From an uncultured Flavobacteriales bacterium (GTDB lineage: Bacteria > Bacteroidota > Bacteroidia > Flavobacteriales_D > Crocinitomicaceae): a stretch of 50,046 nucleotides of DNA. The notes beneath the pieces are model-generated. The model was not told where the DNA came from, did not search any database, and saw only the letters and a program-made list of their open reading frames with translations. Of this stretch, positions 24,997-32,561 are shown piece after piece (positions within the stretch are counted from its first letter, which is position 1; each line of letters begins with the position of its first letter). The stretch covers positions 1 through 50,046 of the forward strand of contig CAJQJL010000110.1 in assembly GCA_905478665.1 (NCBI GenBank), given 5' to 3'. The position numbers were made by a program, and so were the translations under genes.

Positions 24997-25767
24997 TTAT
25001 TGAACGATGGGGCCATTCAAAGGCTGAGTGCCTTTATTTTTAATGTTCGGGAAAAAGTATTTGAAATCAATTGAGAGAAATGAACCATCTATCTCGCCAT
25101 AAGTACTGCTGCTATATCCTTGGTAACGATAGTTAGTTGCAAGTGTAAAAATGGGAGCGAAGGGCACCCGTCCAGATCCTCCTAGGTAAAAGAACCCGCT
25201 TTTTTCTGTTCTGAATTCAAATCCAATATTGGCGTTGAGGTCGAATCCAACTTTATTATCAAGGATTCCTGTGTGCGTGAAGTAATGATATCCAATTGGG
25301 TTCGTTTGTACCCCGACATGGGTAGGTGCAAAATTAATTGCAACACCCAGTGAAGCATTCATGTACCATTGCTCAGCTAAACGAATGTAAAACAAAGCAT
25401 TGATGGGGACATCATAGCTTATAAAACTAATGTCGTTGGTACCATTTATTGATGAATCGGGAAGCGACATGGTGATGTCAAAATTTCGTTGTGTGAAATT
25501 GATTCCTGTTTCAATAGCAATTAATTTCGTTAATCCCGCTCGAACTGTCGCACCGAACGAATAACCTACTTTTTGACTGATGGTTGTTGTAAAAAAAATG
25601 GATTCTGGATCATCCTGATTGACTGTCAATTCCGATTCACCGATGAAACGTGTAGGGAAGACTGGGCGCACTTGCAATCCAAAATAGGAGGGAACCCGCT
25701 CTTTCTTGCTCTGTCCAGAAGCTCCAAAGGAAATCAACGCTACAAGTACAAAAAGGAAAGTTTTCAT
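24997..25767 (-). CDS. Outer-membrane beta-barrel protein, copy B (probable parent)
   Basis: Paralog of the barrel at 24089-24859 with the same length and architecture: signal peptide MKTFLFVLVALISFGASGQ, barrel strands (GYSFGATVRAGLTKLIAIETGINFTQRNF), ending GPIVQ like its twin. The most divergent parts between the copies are around residues 108-116, 150-180 and 220-230, which fits exposed loops, while strands and termini are almost identical. It follows the 136-residue gene after 30-36 bases and probably shares its transcript. Start at 25767 or 25773. Function unknown. Confidence 0.82.
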   Translation of the reverse strand: MKTFLFVLVALISFGASGQSKKERVPSYFGLQVRPVFPTRFIGESELTVNQDDPESIFFTTTISQKVGYSFGATVRAGLTKLIAIETGINFTQRNFDITMSLPDSSINGTNDISFISYDVPINALFYIRLAEQWYMNASLGVAINFAPTHVGVQTNPIGYHYFTHTGILDNKVGFDLNANIGFEFRTEKSGFFYLGGSGRVPFAPIFTLATNYRYQGYSSSTYGEIDGSFLSIDFKYFFPNIKNKGTQPLNGPIVQ

Positions 25768-25803
25768 CGGCATATAAACGCTAAGAAAGTCAATTTATTC
25801 CAC

Positions 25804-26214
25804 TTAATTATTGCTATTGATTGAAACGTCTGAATTATTGTGTGAAGCCAGCTTTTTCTGACGTTCGCAGTAACCCATTATCGCTAAGGTCATGGCAGCG
25901 GTAGAAACTAATATCAAAAAATACCTAAAAGCTTTAAAGGGAATTAGCGGCTTTTTGTGCTTTGCCTCAACTAAGTAATTCATTTTTAGCGTTCGCTTAA
26001 AATCTCTTTTGTGGATTCCAAAGAGAAAAAATGTTGTTGTCTTTTTTTGCTCTTCACCTTTTTCAAATGTGATGTTCTCCTTCTTCAGCTCATCTTCAAA
26101 TGAATTGGCTCTTCCAGAATCTGCGAAACGAAATACAACGTAATCGGGATTAGTCGGATGCTTAACATAGTTCACCAATCCAAGATCAATAATATTGTCT
26201 ACTGGGTTATCCAT
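25804..26214 (-). CDS. Single-helix membrane protein, unknown
   Basis: A 136-residue protein: a soluble N-terminal half (NPDYVVFRFADSGRANSFEDELKKENITFEKGEEQKKTTTFFLFGIHKRD), which reads like a small alpha/beta domain of the 'signal-transducing / putative DUF2007-like' kind, then one membrane helix (FRYFLILVSTAAMTLAIMGY, about 96-115) and a short tail. I cannot name the family with confidence. It overlaps the nitroreductase gene by 16 bases, so the two are co-translated, and precedes barrel copy B. A copy of its last codons survives at 24896-24934. Confidence 0.7.
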   Translation of the reverse strand: MDNPVDNIIDLGLVNYVKHPTNPDYVVFRFADSGRANSFEDELKKENITFEKGEEQKKTTTFFLFGIHKRDFKRTLKMNYLVEAKHKKPLIPFKAFRYFLILVSTAAMTLAIMGYCERQKKLASHNNSDVSINSNN

Positions 26215-26786
26215 TTTGTAGTATATTCCAAAGGTTTACGATGTGCTTTTGGCCATTCTATTGAAGGATAACCAATATAGAATAGTCCAAGGCATTTGTC
26301 CTTTTCACCAATTTCAAGAAATTGGTTCATTTGTGATGTGTAAATGATTTTAGGTGTGGACCAGAAGCCACCAAGTCCATATGCTGTACAGGTCAAGTGC
26401 ATATTTTGTATTGCACAAGCCACCGCTTCGATCTCTTCCATTTCCAGAATCGTCTCCTCTGGTTGTCGTTCCATACATACGGCAATAACGACTGATGATT
26501 TTAATGGTCGGGTGATTAATTTCGCTAGCTTGAGGTCAACTTGATCTTCTTCAGGTACAAGCTCCAAATAGCTATTCCCTAGATGATCACTCAGTTTTTG
26601 TCGCCCATATTCTGAGAACACCTTAAAGCGCCATGGTTGTGTGTTGCCGTGTGTTGGCGCCCATTGAGCATTGTTCAAAATGACTTCAATTTGTTCCTTA
26701 TGTACTTTCCGTTCACTGAACTGTTCAGGATAGATGGTCCTTCGTTCTCTAATTAGTTCATTGATTTCTGAAAGATTGAAACGCAT
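26199..26786 (-). CDS. Nitroreductase family protein
   Basis: A 195-residue FMN-dependent NAD(P)H oxidoreductase. The family marks are the N-terminal RERRTIYPEQFSERKVHKEQIE (FMN phosphate-binding Arg-Arg), NAQWAPTHGNTQPWRFKVF, and AYGLGGFWSTPKIIY near the C terminus. It resembles the YdjA-like short branch. The substrate is unknown. A -7 box (26804-26811) precedes it, and it leads a group with the 136-residue membrane protein and barrel copies B and A. Confidence 0.9.
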   Translation of the reverse strand: MRFNLSEINELIRERRTIYPEQFSERKVHKEQIEVILNNAQWAPTHGNTQPWRFKVFSEYGRQKLSDHLGNSYLELVPEEDQVDLKLAKLITRPLKSSVVIAVCMERQPEETILEMEEIEAVACAIQNMHLTCTAYGLGGFWSTPKIIYTSQMNQFLEIGEKDKCLGLFYIGYPSIEWPKAHRKPLEYTTKWITQ

Positions 26787-26803
26787 AGTTCTCAGTTAAA
26801 ATG

Positions 26804-26811
26804 CAAAACTA
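26804..26811 (-). promoter_or_regulatory. -7 box of the nitroreductase gene
   Basis: TAGTTTTG on the reverse strand, a full TAnnTTTG match 17 bases before the ATG at 26786. It lies only 17 bases past the end of the previous gene (stop at 26829). Confidence 0.4.
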
Positions 26812-26828
26812 AGAAAATTGCGAGTTTA

Positions 26829-28262
26829 CTACCGTTCTCCTTCCCCGTCTCTTTCAATTACTTTTTTTAAATAGAAAAAGGTTTCGTCAATTGTTTGGTA
26901 TTGACCATTTGGTGTTGGAGCAAGTGCTGGACTGGCAACAACGTAACCAGCAGCATCAATCAAGGTGTATTGTGGAAACGCCTCAATGTTGTATTTTTTC
27001 CAGATAGGATTGGATTCAGGTAAGCCATAAACATCCCAGTTAATTTGCTCCAGAAGTTTTTTCTGCTTCTCATCTAGTTCTGACAGTTCCGAGGCTTTGT
27101 AAATAGAAATGAAATGAACGTAATTACCGTATTTGGAGTGAATTTCTTTCATCAAGGGCAATTCTTGTTCAGTTCGAAGACTTTCTATATCCATAAATTG
27201 AATGTAGACATGCTTTCCGCTGTAATTGTGGAGCGTTTTAGTCTCTTTACCGCTTTCAATCAACACCATGTCTGGAGCTTTACCACCTGAAACAAGTTGC
27301 GTGAGTTTAACTGTTAGGTTCTTTGCGATCTCTCGATGCTGTTTGATTAGGGCCCTTTGCGAAAGACTGTCGAGAATAGTCAAAATATTGGTTTGTGGGA
27401 AATCTCCTGTATTGAATGCTTCGGATAATGTTTTTATCATCACCAATTCACGGATTTGGAGATTACTCGTTGTATACTCTGTCGCTAACGCTTTCATTAT
27501 CATTGAAGGACTACTGTGGAGAACACCTTCATATACCGCCTGATTCGTTTCAATTGACAGCCGAGGAATTAATTTTTGGTAGAAATCACCGATATAGGTC
27601 ATGTACGCCTCACAATTGTAATAAACGGGCGTGTTACGAATGTAAAAATCGTATTTCTCATATCTGTTTCTTTCAGCAGCGTTGGGAATGTTATCAAGTC
27701 CGGCAATGGTAAATCGGATATGTGCTTTTAAATAGACATTTGTATCTGTTGCATAATATTTTTGAACACTCGTCTTGAAACGGTCAAGACCTTTTGCGAA
27801 TAGCAGTGAGTCTCTACTTTTTAGGTGGTAGTTGTTTCCTATAAAATGGTCTACCCAACGCTGAAACCCTAAAATCTTGTAATTAATATCAGTACTGTCT
27901 AACTCAAGAAAGGCAACTTCTACCTCATTTCCAGACGGTTTGTAGGGAGTGTATTTATCTTTTTCAGGGAAATAAATTTTATACTCTGTATTTGGTTGAA
28001 CAAGGATAAAACCTTCGTTGTTGCCAGAAGTTAAAATAATTTTTTGGACATCAGGTGATTCAAAAACAAGAGTGAAAGTACTGTCTTTACGTACCGTTGT
28101 TGTTGCGAGTAAGCCCTTTGCCTGACTGAAATAGTCAAGGACTTTAGATGCGTTAATTGTTTTTCCAACGTAGCTTGGGGCGAAACCTGTAATCACAACA
28201 CCTTGTGCCTGCGCTAATGTAAGCGTGAATAAAAGAGAAATAAGGGAGAGAAGTTTACGCAT
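26829..28262 (-). CDS. Secreted thioredoxin-fold protein lacking the CxxC active site
   Basis: A 477-residue protein with signal peptide (MRKLLSLISLLFTLTLAQAQ), a DUF4369-like N-terminal domain, a long helical middle, and a C-terminal TlpA/thioredoxin-like domain from about residue 330 (GGKAPDMVLIESGKETKTLHNYSGKHVYIQF). Where WASWCGPC stands in active TlpA proteins (as in the two at 43425-45713), this one reads FMDIESLR, with no cysteine. The downstream pieces PLMKEIHSKYGNYVHFISIY and YNIEAFPQYTLIDAAGYVVA, including the cis-Pro region, are intact. So it is probably a non-redox scaffold or binding protein in the periplasm. Confidence 0.82.
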   Translation of the reverse strand: MRKLLSLISLLFTLTLAQAQGVVITGFAPSYVGKTINASKVLDYFSQAKGLLATTTVRKDSTFTLVFESPDVQKIILTSGNNEGFILVQPNTEYKIYFPEKDKYTPYKPSGNEVEVAFLELDSTDINYKILGFQRWVDHFIGNNYHLKSRDSLLFAKGLDRFKTSVQKYYATDTNVYLKAHIRFTIAGLDNIPNAAERNRYEKYDFYIRNTPVYYNCEAYMTYIGDFYQKLIPRLSIETNQAVYEGVLHSSPSMIMKALATEYTTSNLQIRELVMIKTLSEAFNTGDFPQTNILTILDSLSQRALIKQHREIAKNLTVKLTQLVSGGKAPDMVLIESGKETKTLHNYSGKHVYIQFMDIESLRTEQELPLMKEIHSKYGNYVHFISIYKASELSELDEKQKKLLEQINWDVYGLPESNPIWKKYNIEAFPQYTLIDAAGYVVASPALAPTPNGQYQTIDETFFYLKKVIERDGEGER

Positions 28263-28320
28263 GTTAACCGATTTTATTTCAAGAACAGATCAAGGATACA
28301 TTTATTGTACCATTCTTAGA

Positions 28321-28779
28321 TTAAACGAGCAGATCTGGGTTGGTTACAAAACTGTCTATTGGACCATCGTTTTTATGAATCTCCCGAATAATGGAAGAAT
28401 TGATTGCTGAATACCGCTGTTCAGTTAAAAAGAAAACCGTATCAACACCTGAAATATCAAAATTCATGTGTGCGATGGATTTCTCATATTGAAAATCTTT
28501 CGAATCACGCAGTCCACGAATGATGAAGCCTGCTCCAATTTCCTGGCAATAGTTCACTGTCAACGTTTGAAATTGACCAATGCTCACCTTTGGTTCGTCT
28601 GCAAATAACGATTCGATGTGCGCAATTCTCTTTTCTAGAGAGAACATGTATTTTTTTGTGCTATTGACCCCGATGCCAATAATGACTTCGTCAAAGAGTT
28701 GTAAACTTTTTTTAACTACGGCCTCATGTCCTTTTGTGAAAGGGTCGAATGATCCAGGAAACAATCCAATTTTTTTCAT
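28321..28779 (-). CDS. coaD: Pantetheine-phosphate adenylyltransferase
   Basis: Transfers AMP from ATP to 4'-phosphopantetheine, the fourth step of coenzyme A synthesis. The 152-residue length is normal. The nucleotidyltransferase motif GSFDPFTKGH is at residues 9-18, followed by IIRGLRDSKDFQYE and the late signature INSSIIREI. It overlaps the rsmD stop by four bases (ATGA). It is the last gene of the leftward operon 30987-28321. Confidence 0.96.
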   Translation of the reverse strand: MKKIGLFPGSFDPFTKGHEAVVKKSLQLFDEVIIGIGVNSTKKYMFSLEKRIAHIESLFADEPKVSIGQFQTLTVNYCQEIGAGFIIRGLRDSKDFQYEKSIAHMNFDISGVDTVFFLTEQRYSAINSSIIREIHKNDGPIDSFVTNPDLLV

Positions 28780-29324
28780 AATTCTTCTGCGTGTTCAAAG
28801 AAACTGAAATGTACGTTTCCATATATACGCATAAATTTGAAATGAGTTATAGCTTCGAGGGAAGTTTCTTTTCCATGCTCTACAATCAGAAGACCGTTTT
28901 GTGATAATAAATCTCGCTCAAAAATGGTCGTAATTAAGGCTTCGTAATCTGTGTAAGCAAATGGTGGATCGGCGAAAATAAGATCAAATTTCTGTTCCGT
29001 CTTTTTGATGAATTTAATAATGTCTGAATTGATGACGGTGAGATCTTCTTCGCATCCCAATTTTACGGCCATGGTTTTAATATGTCGAACACAATTGTGG
29101 TGCCTATCAACAGCTATTACTTTTCCTGCGTCTCTTGACAAAAATTCAATTGAGATGTTTCCAGTGCCAGCGCACAAGTCCAGAATCATTAAATCTTCCA
29201 GTGTGTATTGGTGTTCCAGAATATTGAATAGCCCTTCCTTGGCAAAATCAGTAGTTGGTCGAGATGGGAAGTTTTTTGGAACAGGATACCTGCGCGATTT
29301 GTATTTACCTCGAATTATACGCAC
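28776..29324 (-). CDS. rsmD: 16S rRNA (guanine(966)-N2)-methyltransferase
   Basis: Methylates G966 of 16S rRNA using S-adenosylmethionine. The 182-residue protein starts with the family's MRIIRGKYKSRRYPVP; the SAM-binding motif LDLCAGTGNISIE and catalytic DPPF (FADPPFAYTDYE) are present. It overlaps DUF3822 by ten bases and coaD by four. The order DUF3822-rsmD-coaD is common in Bacteroidota as I recall. Confidence 0.95.
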   Translation of the reverse strand: MRIIRGKYKSRRYPVPKNFPSRPTTDFAKEGLFNILEHQYTLEDLMILDLCAGTGNISIEFLSRDAGKVIAVDRHHNCVRHIKTMAVKLGCEEDLTVINSDIIKFIKKTEQKFDLIFADPPFAYTDYEALITTIFERDLLSQNGLLIVEHGKETSLEAITHFKFMRIYGNVHFSFFEHAEEL

Positions 29325-30079
29325 AGTAGCTGAGATTTAGGGATAAAGTCTTCGGGTAATTTGATTTCAAACTTCTCAATGTCTTTAACCTTCTGAATAT
29401 TCTTTTCGATGTCTTTGAGCATTTCTTTATTGGCATCCGCTCCAAGCGCAAATTCAATTGAGCCATTCTCGTTGGTCAATTCTTTTTGTTGAAGAGTAAA
29501 TAGAAGATAGTAGATTACGTCTTCATGCGACTGACAATCAAAGTAGGAGTAGAATTCAAGATTGTTGTGCTTTACAATAGTCAATTGAAAATATTCTTTG
29601 TGTAGAACAACAGTGGCCTTAGTCTTAAAGGTTGATTGACTCATTATCATTCTCAAAACGTGCGTTCCTTCGTGCTGAATGACGATGCGCGGGAACTTGA
29701 TAACAAAGAATCGTTTGATCCAAACAGGGACTTCAAAAACATTTACGATGCTTAACTCTGAAATTCTGTTGTAATCGATATCATCTCCTGAAGTATGCTT
29801 ACCATAACACAGCTCGAAAATTGAGGTAGGTGTAGATTCAGCAAAAATGGAATTGGGAATAAGCGTAGAGCGTTTCGTTGACCAAGCAAGCGAAATCTCA
29901 TCAAATTCCTCACTCAAAAATGAAGTGTTAACGAAGTGTGTCTCTATCTCTTGCTTTGTTTTCGCTTCATCAAATTCATGGATATCGATAGTACTATCGT
30001 TCGCTACAAGATCATTTTTGATGGAAACGAAACGGGCTGAATTTTCAGTAATTTGGATCGCCAGGTGTTTACCTTTCAT
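29315..30079 (-). CDS. DUF3822 family protein
   Basis: A 254-residue cytoplasmic protein of the DUF3822 family, identified mainly from its position next to rsmD/coaD and the phrases AIQITENSARFVSIKN and FYSYFDCQSHEDVIYYLLFTLQQ. The fold is thought to be related to actin-like ATPases (two similar halves); function unknown. Its stop overlaps rsmD by ten bases and it starts five bases after the 300-residue membrane protein gene. Confidence 0.85.
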   Translation of the reverse strand: MKGKHLAIQITENSARFVSIKNDLVANDSTIDIHEFDEAKTKQEIETHFVNTSFLSEEFDEISLAWSTKRSTLIPNSIFAESTPTSIFELCYGKHTSGDDIDYNRISELSIVNVFEVPVWIKRFFVIKFPRIVIQHEGTHVLRMIMSQSTFKTKATVVLHKEYFQLTIVKHNNLEFYSYFDCQSHEDVIYYLLFTLQQKELTNENGSIEFALGADANKEMLKDIEKNIQKVKDIEKFEIKLPEDFIPKSQLLCV

Positions 30080-30084
30080 CCGAA

Positions 30085-30987
30085 TTAGTCATTCTCCCAT
30101 GAACCAATAAGGTCAGGCGTAGTAAGTGACCCTACATACATCTCTTCCTCATCATTGTTTTTCCCCTTAGTGTCTGCAAAAGGAATTTTCCCGTAGATAT
30201 AAAGTGCAGGATATTTAACCTCATTTATCTTAATAGAATCTTTAGTTTCCATTACCCACTTTTCTTTCGTGAACGGAATGATTGCTAAAGAATCAGCAGA
30301 GAAAGGATAGAATCCCATTTTGTCTCTGTTTTCTCTATATGATCTTCCTTGAAACTTAGTCTCTAATAAGCTTACTTGGATCGTATCACGCTTGAAGTTT
30401 ACAAAATCTGCTTGCCAATTTGGACCTTCTTTCCATTTTGAAAGAAGATAAGCCTCTTCTTCAGTCATGTTGACATCAAGAGCTCGGTTGTCATTGTATA
30501 AAAAATCTCTTTCTGGCTCTGTAAGTTTTCGTCCTGGAACAACTCCTAAAGCGTCTACGTAAGGAACAGTTCCATTCTTTGTAAACTCGATGAGTGATTC
30601 CCAATCTGACAAATAGACACCATTCATCTCAGCATAAGCCTTTTGAATGTATCTGACATCCTCTAGGTTTTGTTTTGCTAGCGTCTTACATTTTTCGTAG
30701 TTGTTTTCATACTCTTGCGTATCTGCGACGCTTTTCCACGAAATGTAAAGAATGATAAGCGCAGCAACTCCAGCGGCTAAACCTACTAAGTATGCTAGTG
30801 TTGGTTTGAATTTACCTGAACTATATAAAATGCTAATTCCACCAGCAGCAAACATCATAACAGATGATATCATGAACATGGAGTCCTGATTCTTGCGAAT
30901 ACCAACGCTCAACATGATAATTCCCGCCACAAACAATAAGAATGGAATGGAGTATTTTTTTAAAAGCACAGTTAGCTTACTTGTCAT
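30085..30987 (-). CDS. Membrane-anchored protein, unknown, leader of the coaD operon
   Basis: A 300-residue protein with three to four N-terminal membrane helices (IPFLLFVAGIIMLSVGI, MFMISSVMMFAAGGISILY, LAYLVGLAAGVAALIILYISW) and a soluble part from about residue 85, beginning with a helical segment (TQEYENNYEKCKTLAKQNLEDVRYIQKAYAE) and then a domain containing TKFQGRSYRENRDKMGFYPFSADSLAIIPF. I do not recognise the family. It is transcribed with DUF3822, rsmD and coaD. Confidence 0.75.
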   Translation of the reverse strand: MTSKLTVLLKKYSIPFLLFVAGIIMLSVGIRKNQDSMFMISSVMMFAAGGISILYSSGKFKPTLAYLVGLAAGVAALIILYISWKSVADTQEYENNYEKCKTLAKQNLEDVRYIQKAYAEMNGVYLSDWESLIEFTKNGTVPYVDALGVVPGRKLTEPERDFLYNDNRALDVNMTEEEAYLLSKWKEGPNWQADFVNFKRDTIQVSLLETKFQGRSYRENRDKMGFYPFSADSLAIIPFTKEKWVMETKDSIKINEVKYPALYIYGKIPFADTKGKNNDEEEMYVGSLTTPDLIGSWEND

Positions 30988-31017
30988 AATATCTTCGTTT
31001 TACGATTTTGCGTTTAA

Positions 31018-31046
31018 CAAAGCTACAATTTTTTCAATTCTACAAG
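31018..31046 (-). promoter_or_regulatory. Promoter of the coaD-rsmD operon
   Basis: On the reverse strand TTG at 31045-31043 is followed after 17 bases by TAGCTTTG (31025-31018), a full -7 match. The box ends 30 bases before the ATG at 30987. The other side of this 143-base gap leads to the helicase gene on the plus strand, for which only a poor box (TACTTTAG near 31107) is seen. Confidence 0.5.
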
Positions 31047-31130
31047 TTTCCGTACAGTAGTTTTTTTAAACCTTTTACTCAATGACTCGCATATCAAATT
31101 CTTGATTACTTTAGTGTAACCCTTATTTTA

Positions 31131-32561
31131 ATGGCTCAACCGTCTTTTTACGCAACTCTTATCGAATATTTTGGATTGACTCCTACGGGTGGTCAGAATG
31201 CGCTATTTACTGAATTGGAATCATTTACCCGAAGAAAAGAAGGTAAGCAGCTTCTTGTAATCCGCGGATATGCTGGAACAGGAAAAACTTCTGTGCTGGC
31301 TGCATACGTGCGAGCATTAAAGAGTTATGGTGTAAAAACCAAGCTTCTCGCTCCAACGGGAAGAGCAGCAAAGGTGTTCAGTAACAAATCAGGCGAAGAT
31401 GCTTTTACGATTCACAAACAAATTTATCGACGAAAATCAAAAGTTGATATCACTTCAGGGTTAAGCCTCCAGCCAAACTTGAATAAAAACACGGTGTTTG
31501 TTGTTGATGAAGCTTCCATGATTGGTGATTACTCATTACTAAAAGATGGACAGATTAGTCCTCGGAACCTTCTGGAGGATTTATTTGAATTTGTTTATTC
31601 GGGTGTAAATTGTAGGCTGATCTTACTTGGTGATGATGGTCAGCTGCCACCAGTTGGAAGCAATCACTCTCCAGCTTTGAATGAGGAGTATTTAGGCAAT
31701 CATTTCCCGACAATTCAAATTCAAACCTTTAAACTGAGTGAAGTTTTGAGGCAGTCCTATGATTCTGAAATACTCAGAAATGCAACGTTACTGCGCAACA
31801 CAGATTGGGTGGATTATCCAAAGTTTGATTTGAAAGAAGGAGGAGACTTAGTAAGACTAGGAGGTTTTGAACTGCAAGACGACTTGGAAACAAGTTATGG
31901 GCGTTATGGTCATGAAGAAACCATTATTATTACGCGTTCGAATAAGCAGGCGAATGCCTATAATCAGCAAATTCGTGGACGGATATTGTGGTATGAAGAG
32001 CAATTGTGTTCTGGAGATTCATTAATGGTCGTAAAGAACAACTATTTCTGGTTAGGCGATGAATCGAAGGTTGGGTTTATAGCCAATGGTGAACAGATAC
32101 GGGTTGTTAGAGTAATGAAGACAGAGGAAATTTATGGGTTTGAATTTGCACATCTCAGTGTAACATTTGTCGATTACAAAGATTTGGGAGATGTGGAACT
32201 TATTGTTCTTACCGAAGCACTGACATCTGACGGACCATCACTTCCTCGTGAGCGAATGAAAGAGTTGTTCTATGCCGTGGAACAAGATTACACGCACATT
32301 CGCAATAAGAAAAAACGTTATGAGGCTATTTTAGCGAATCCATATTTCAATGCGTTGCAAGTGAAGTATGGGTACGCGGTGACATGTCATAAGTCACAAG
32401 GTGGACAATGGAGTGATGTTTACATTGACCAAGGATACATCAACGAAGAAATGTTGGGTGCTGATTATTACAGATGGCTATATACGGCCTTAACAAGAGC
32501 GACGAACAAAGCCTATTTGGTAAACTTCGCAGATACTTTTTTTAAAGATTCGACAACTTAA
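31131..32561 (+). CDS. RecD-like superfamily 1 DNA helicase
   Basis: A 476-residue ATP-dependent helicase. Motif I (Walker A) is GYAGTGKTS; motif Ia TKLLAPTGRAAKVF; motif II VVDEASMIGD; motif III LLGDDGQLPPVGS; the C-terminal UvrD_C_2 part has AVTCHKSQGGQWSDVYID and WLYTALTRATNKAYLV (motifs V and VI). This is the short stand-alone RecD2-like form common in Bacteroidota, without RecB or RecC partners and without the long N-terminal extension of RecD2. A role in replication fork or recombination repair is inferred. Its last 20 bases overlap the convergent gene. Confidence 0.93.
   Translation: MAQPSFYATLIEYFGLTPTGGQNALFTELESFTRRKEGKQLLVIRGYAGTGKTSVLAAYVRALKSYGVKTKLLAPTGRAAKVFSNKSGEDAFTIHKQIYRRKSKVDITSGLSLQPNLNKNTVFVVDEASMIGDYSLLKDGQISPRNLLEDLFEFVYSGVNCRLILLGDDGQLPPVGSNHSPALNEEYLGNHFPTIQIQTFKLSEVLRQSYDSEILRNATLLRNTDWVDYPKFDLKEGGDLVRLGGFELQDDLETSYGRYGHEETIIITRSNKQANAYNQQIRGRILWYEEQLCSGDSLMVVKNNYFWLGDESKVGFIANGEQIRVVRVMKTEEIYGFEFAHLSVTFVDYKDLGDVELIVLTEALTSDGPSLPRERMKELFYAVEQDYTHIRNKKKRYEAILANPYFNALQVKYGYAVTCHKSQGGQWSDVYIDQGYINEEMLGADYYRWLYTALTRATNKAYLVNFADTFFKDSTT

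Noticed and set aside
27226-27712. Plus-strand open frames of about 100 codons opposite the thioredoxin-fold gene
   Set aside because: Shadow frames of a convincing reverse-strand gene; no start signals or family resemblance.
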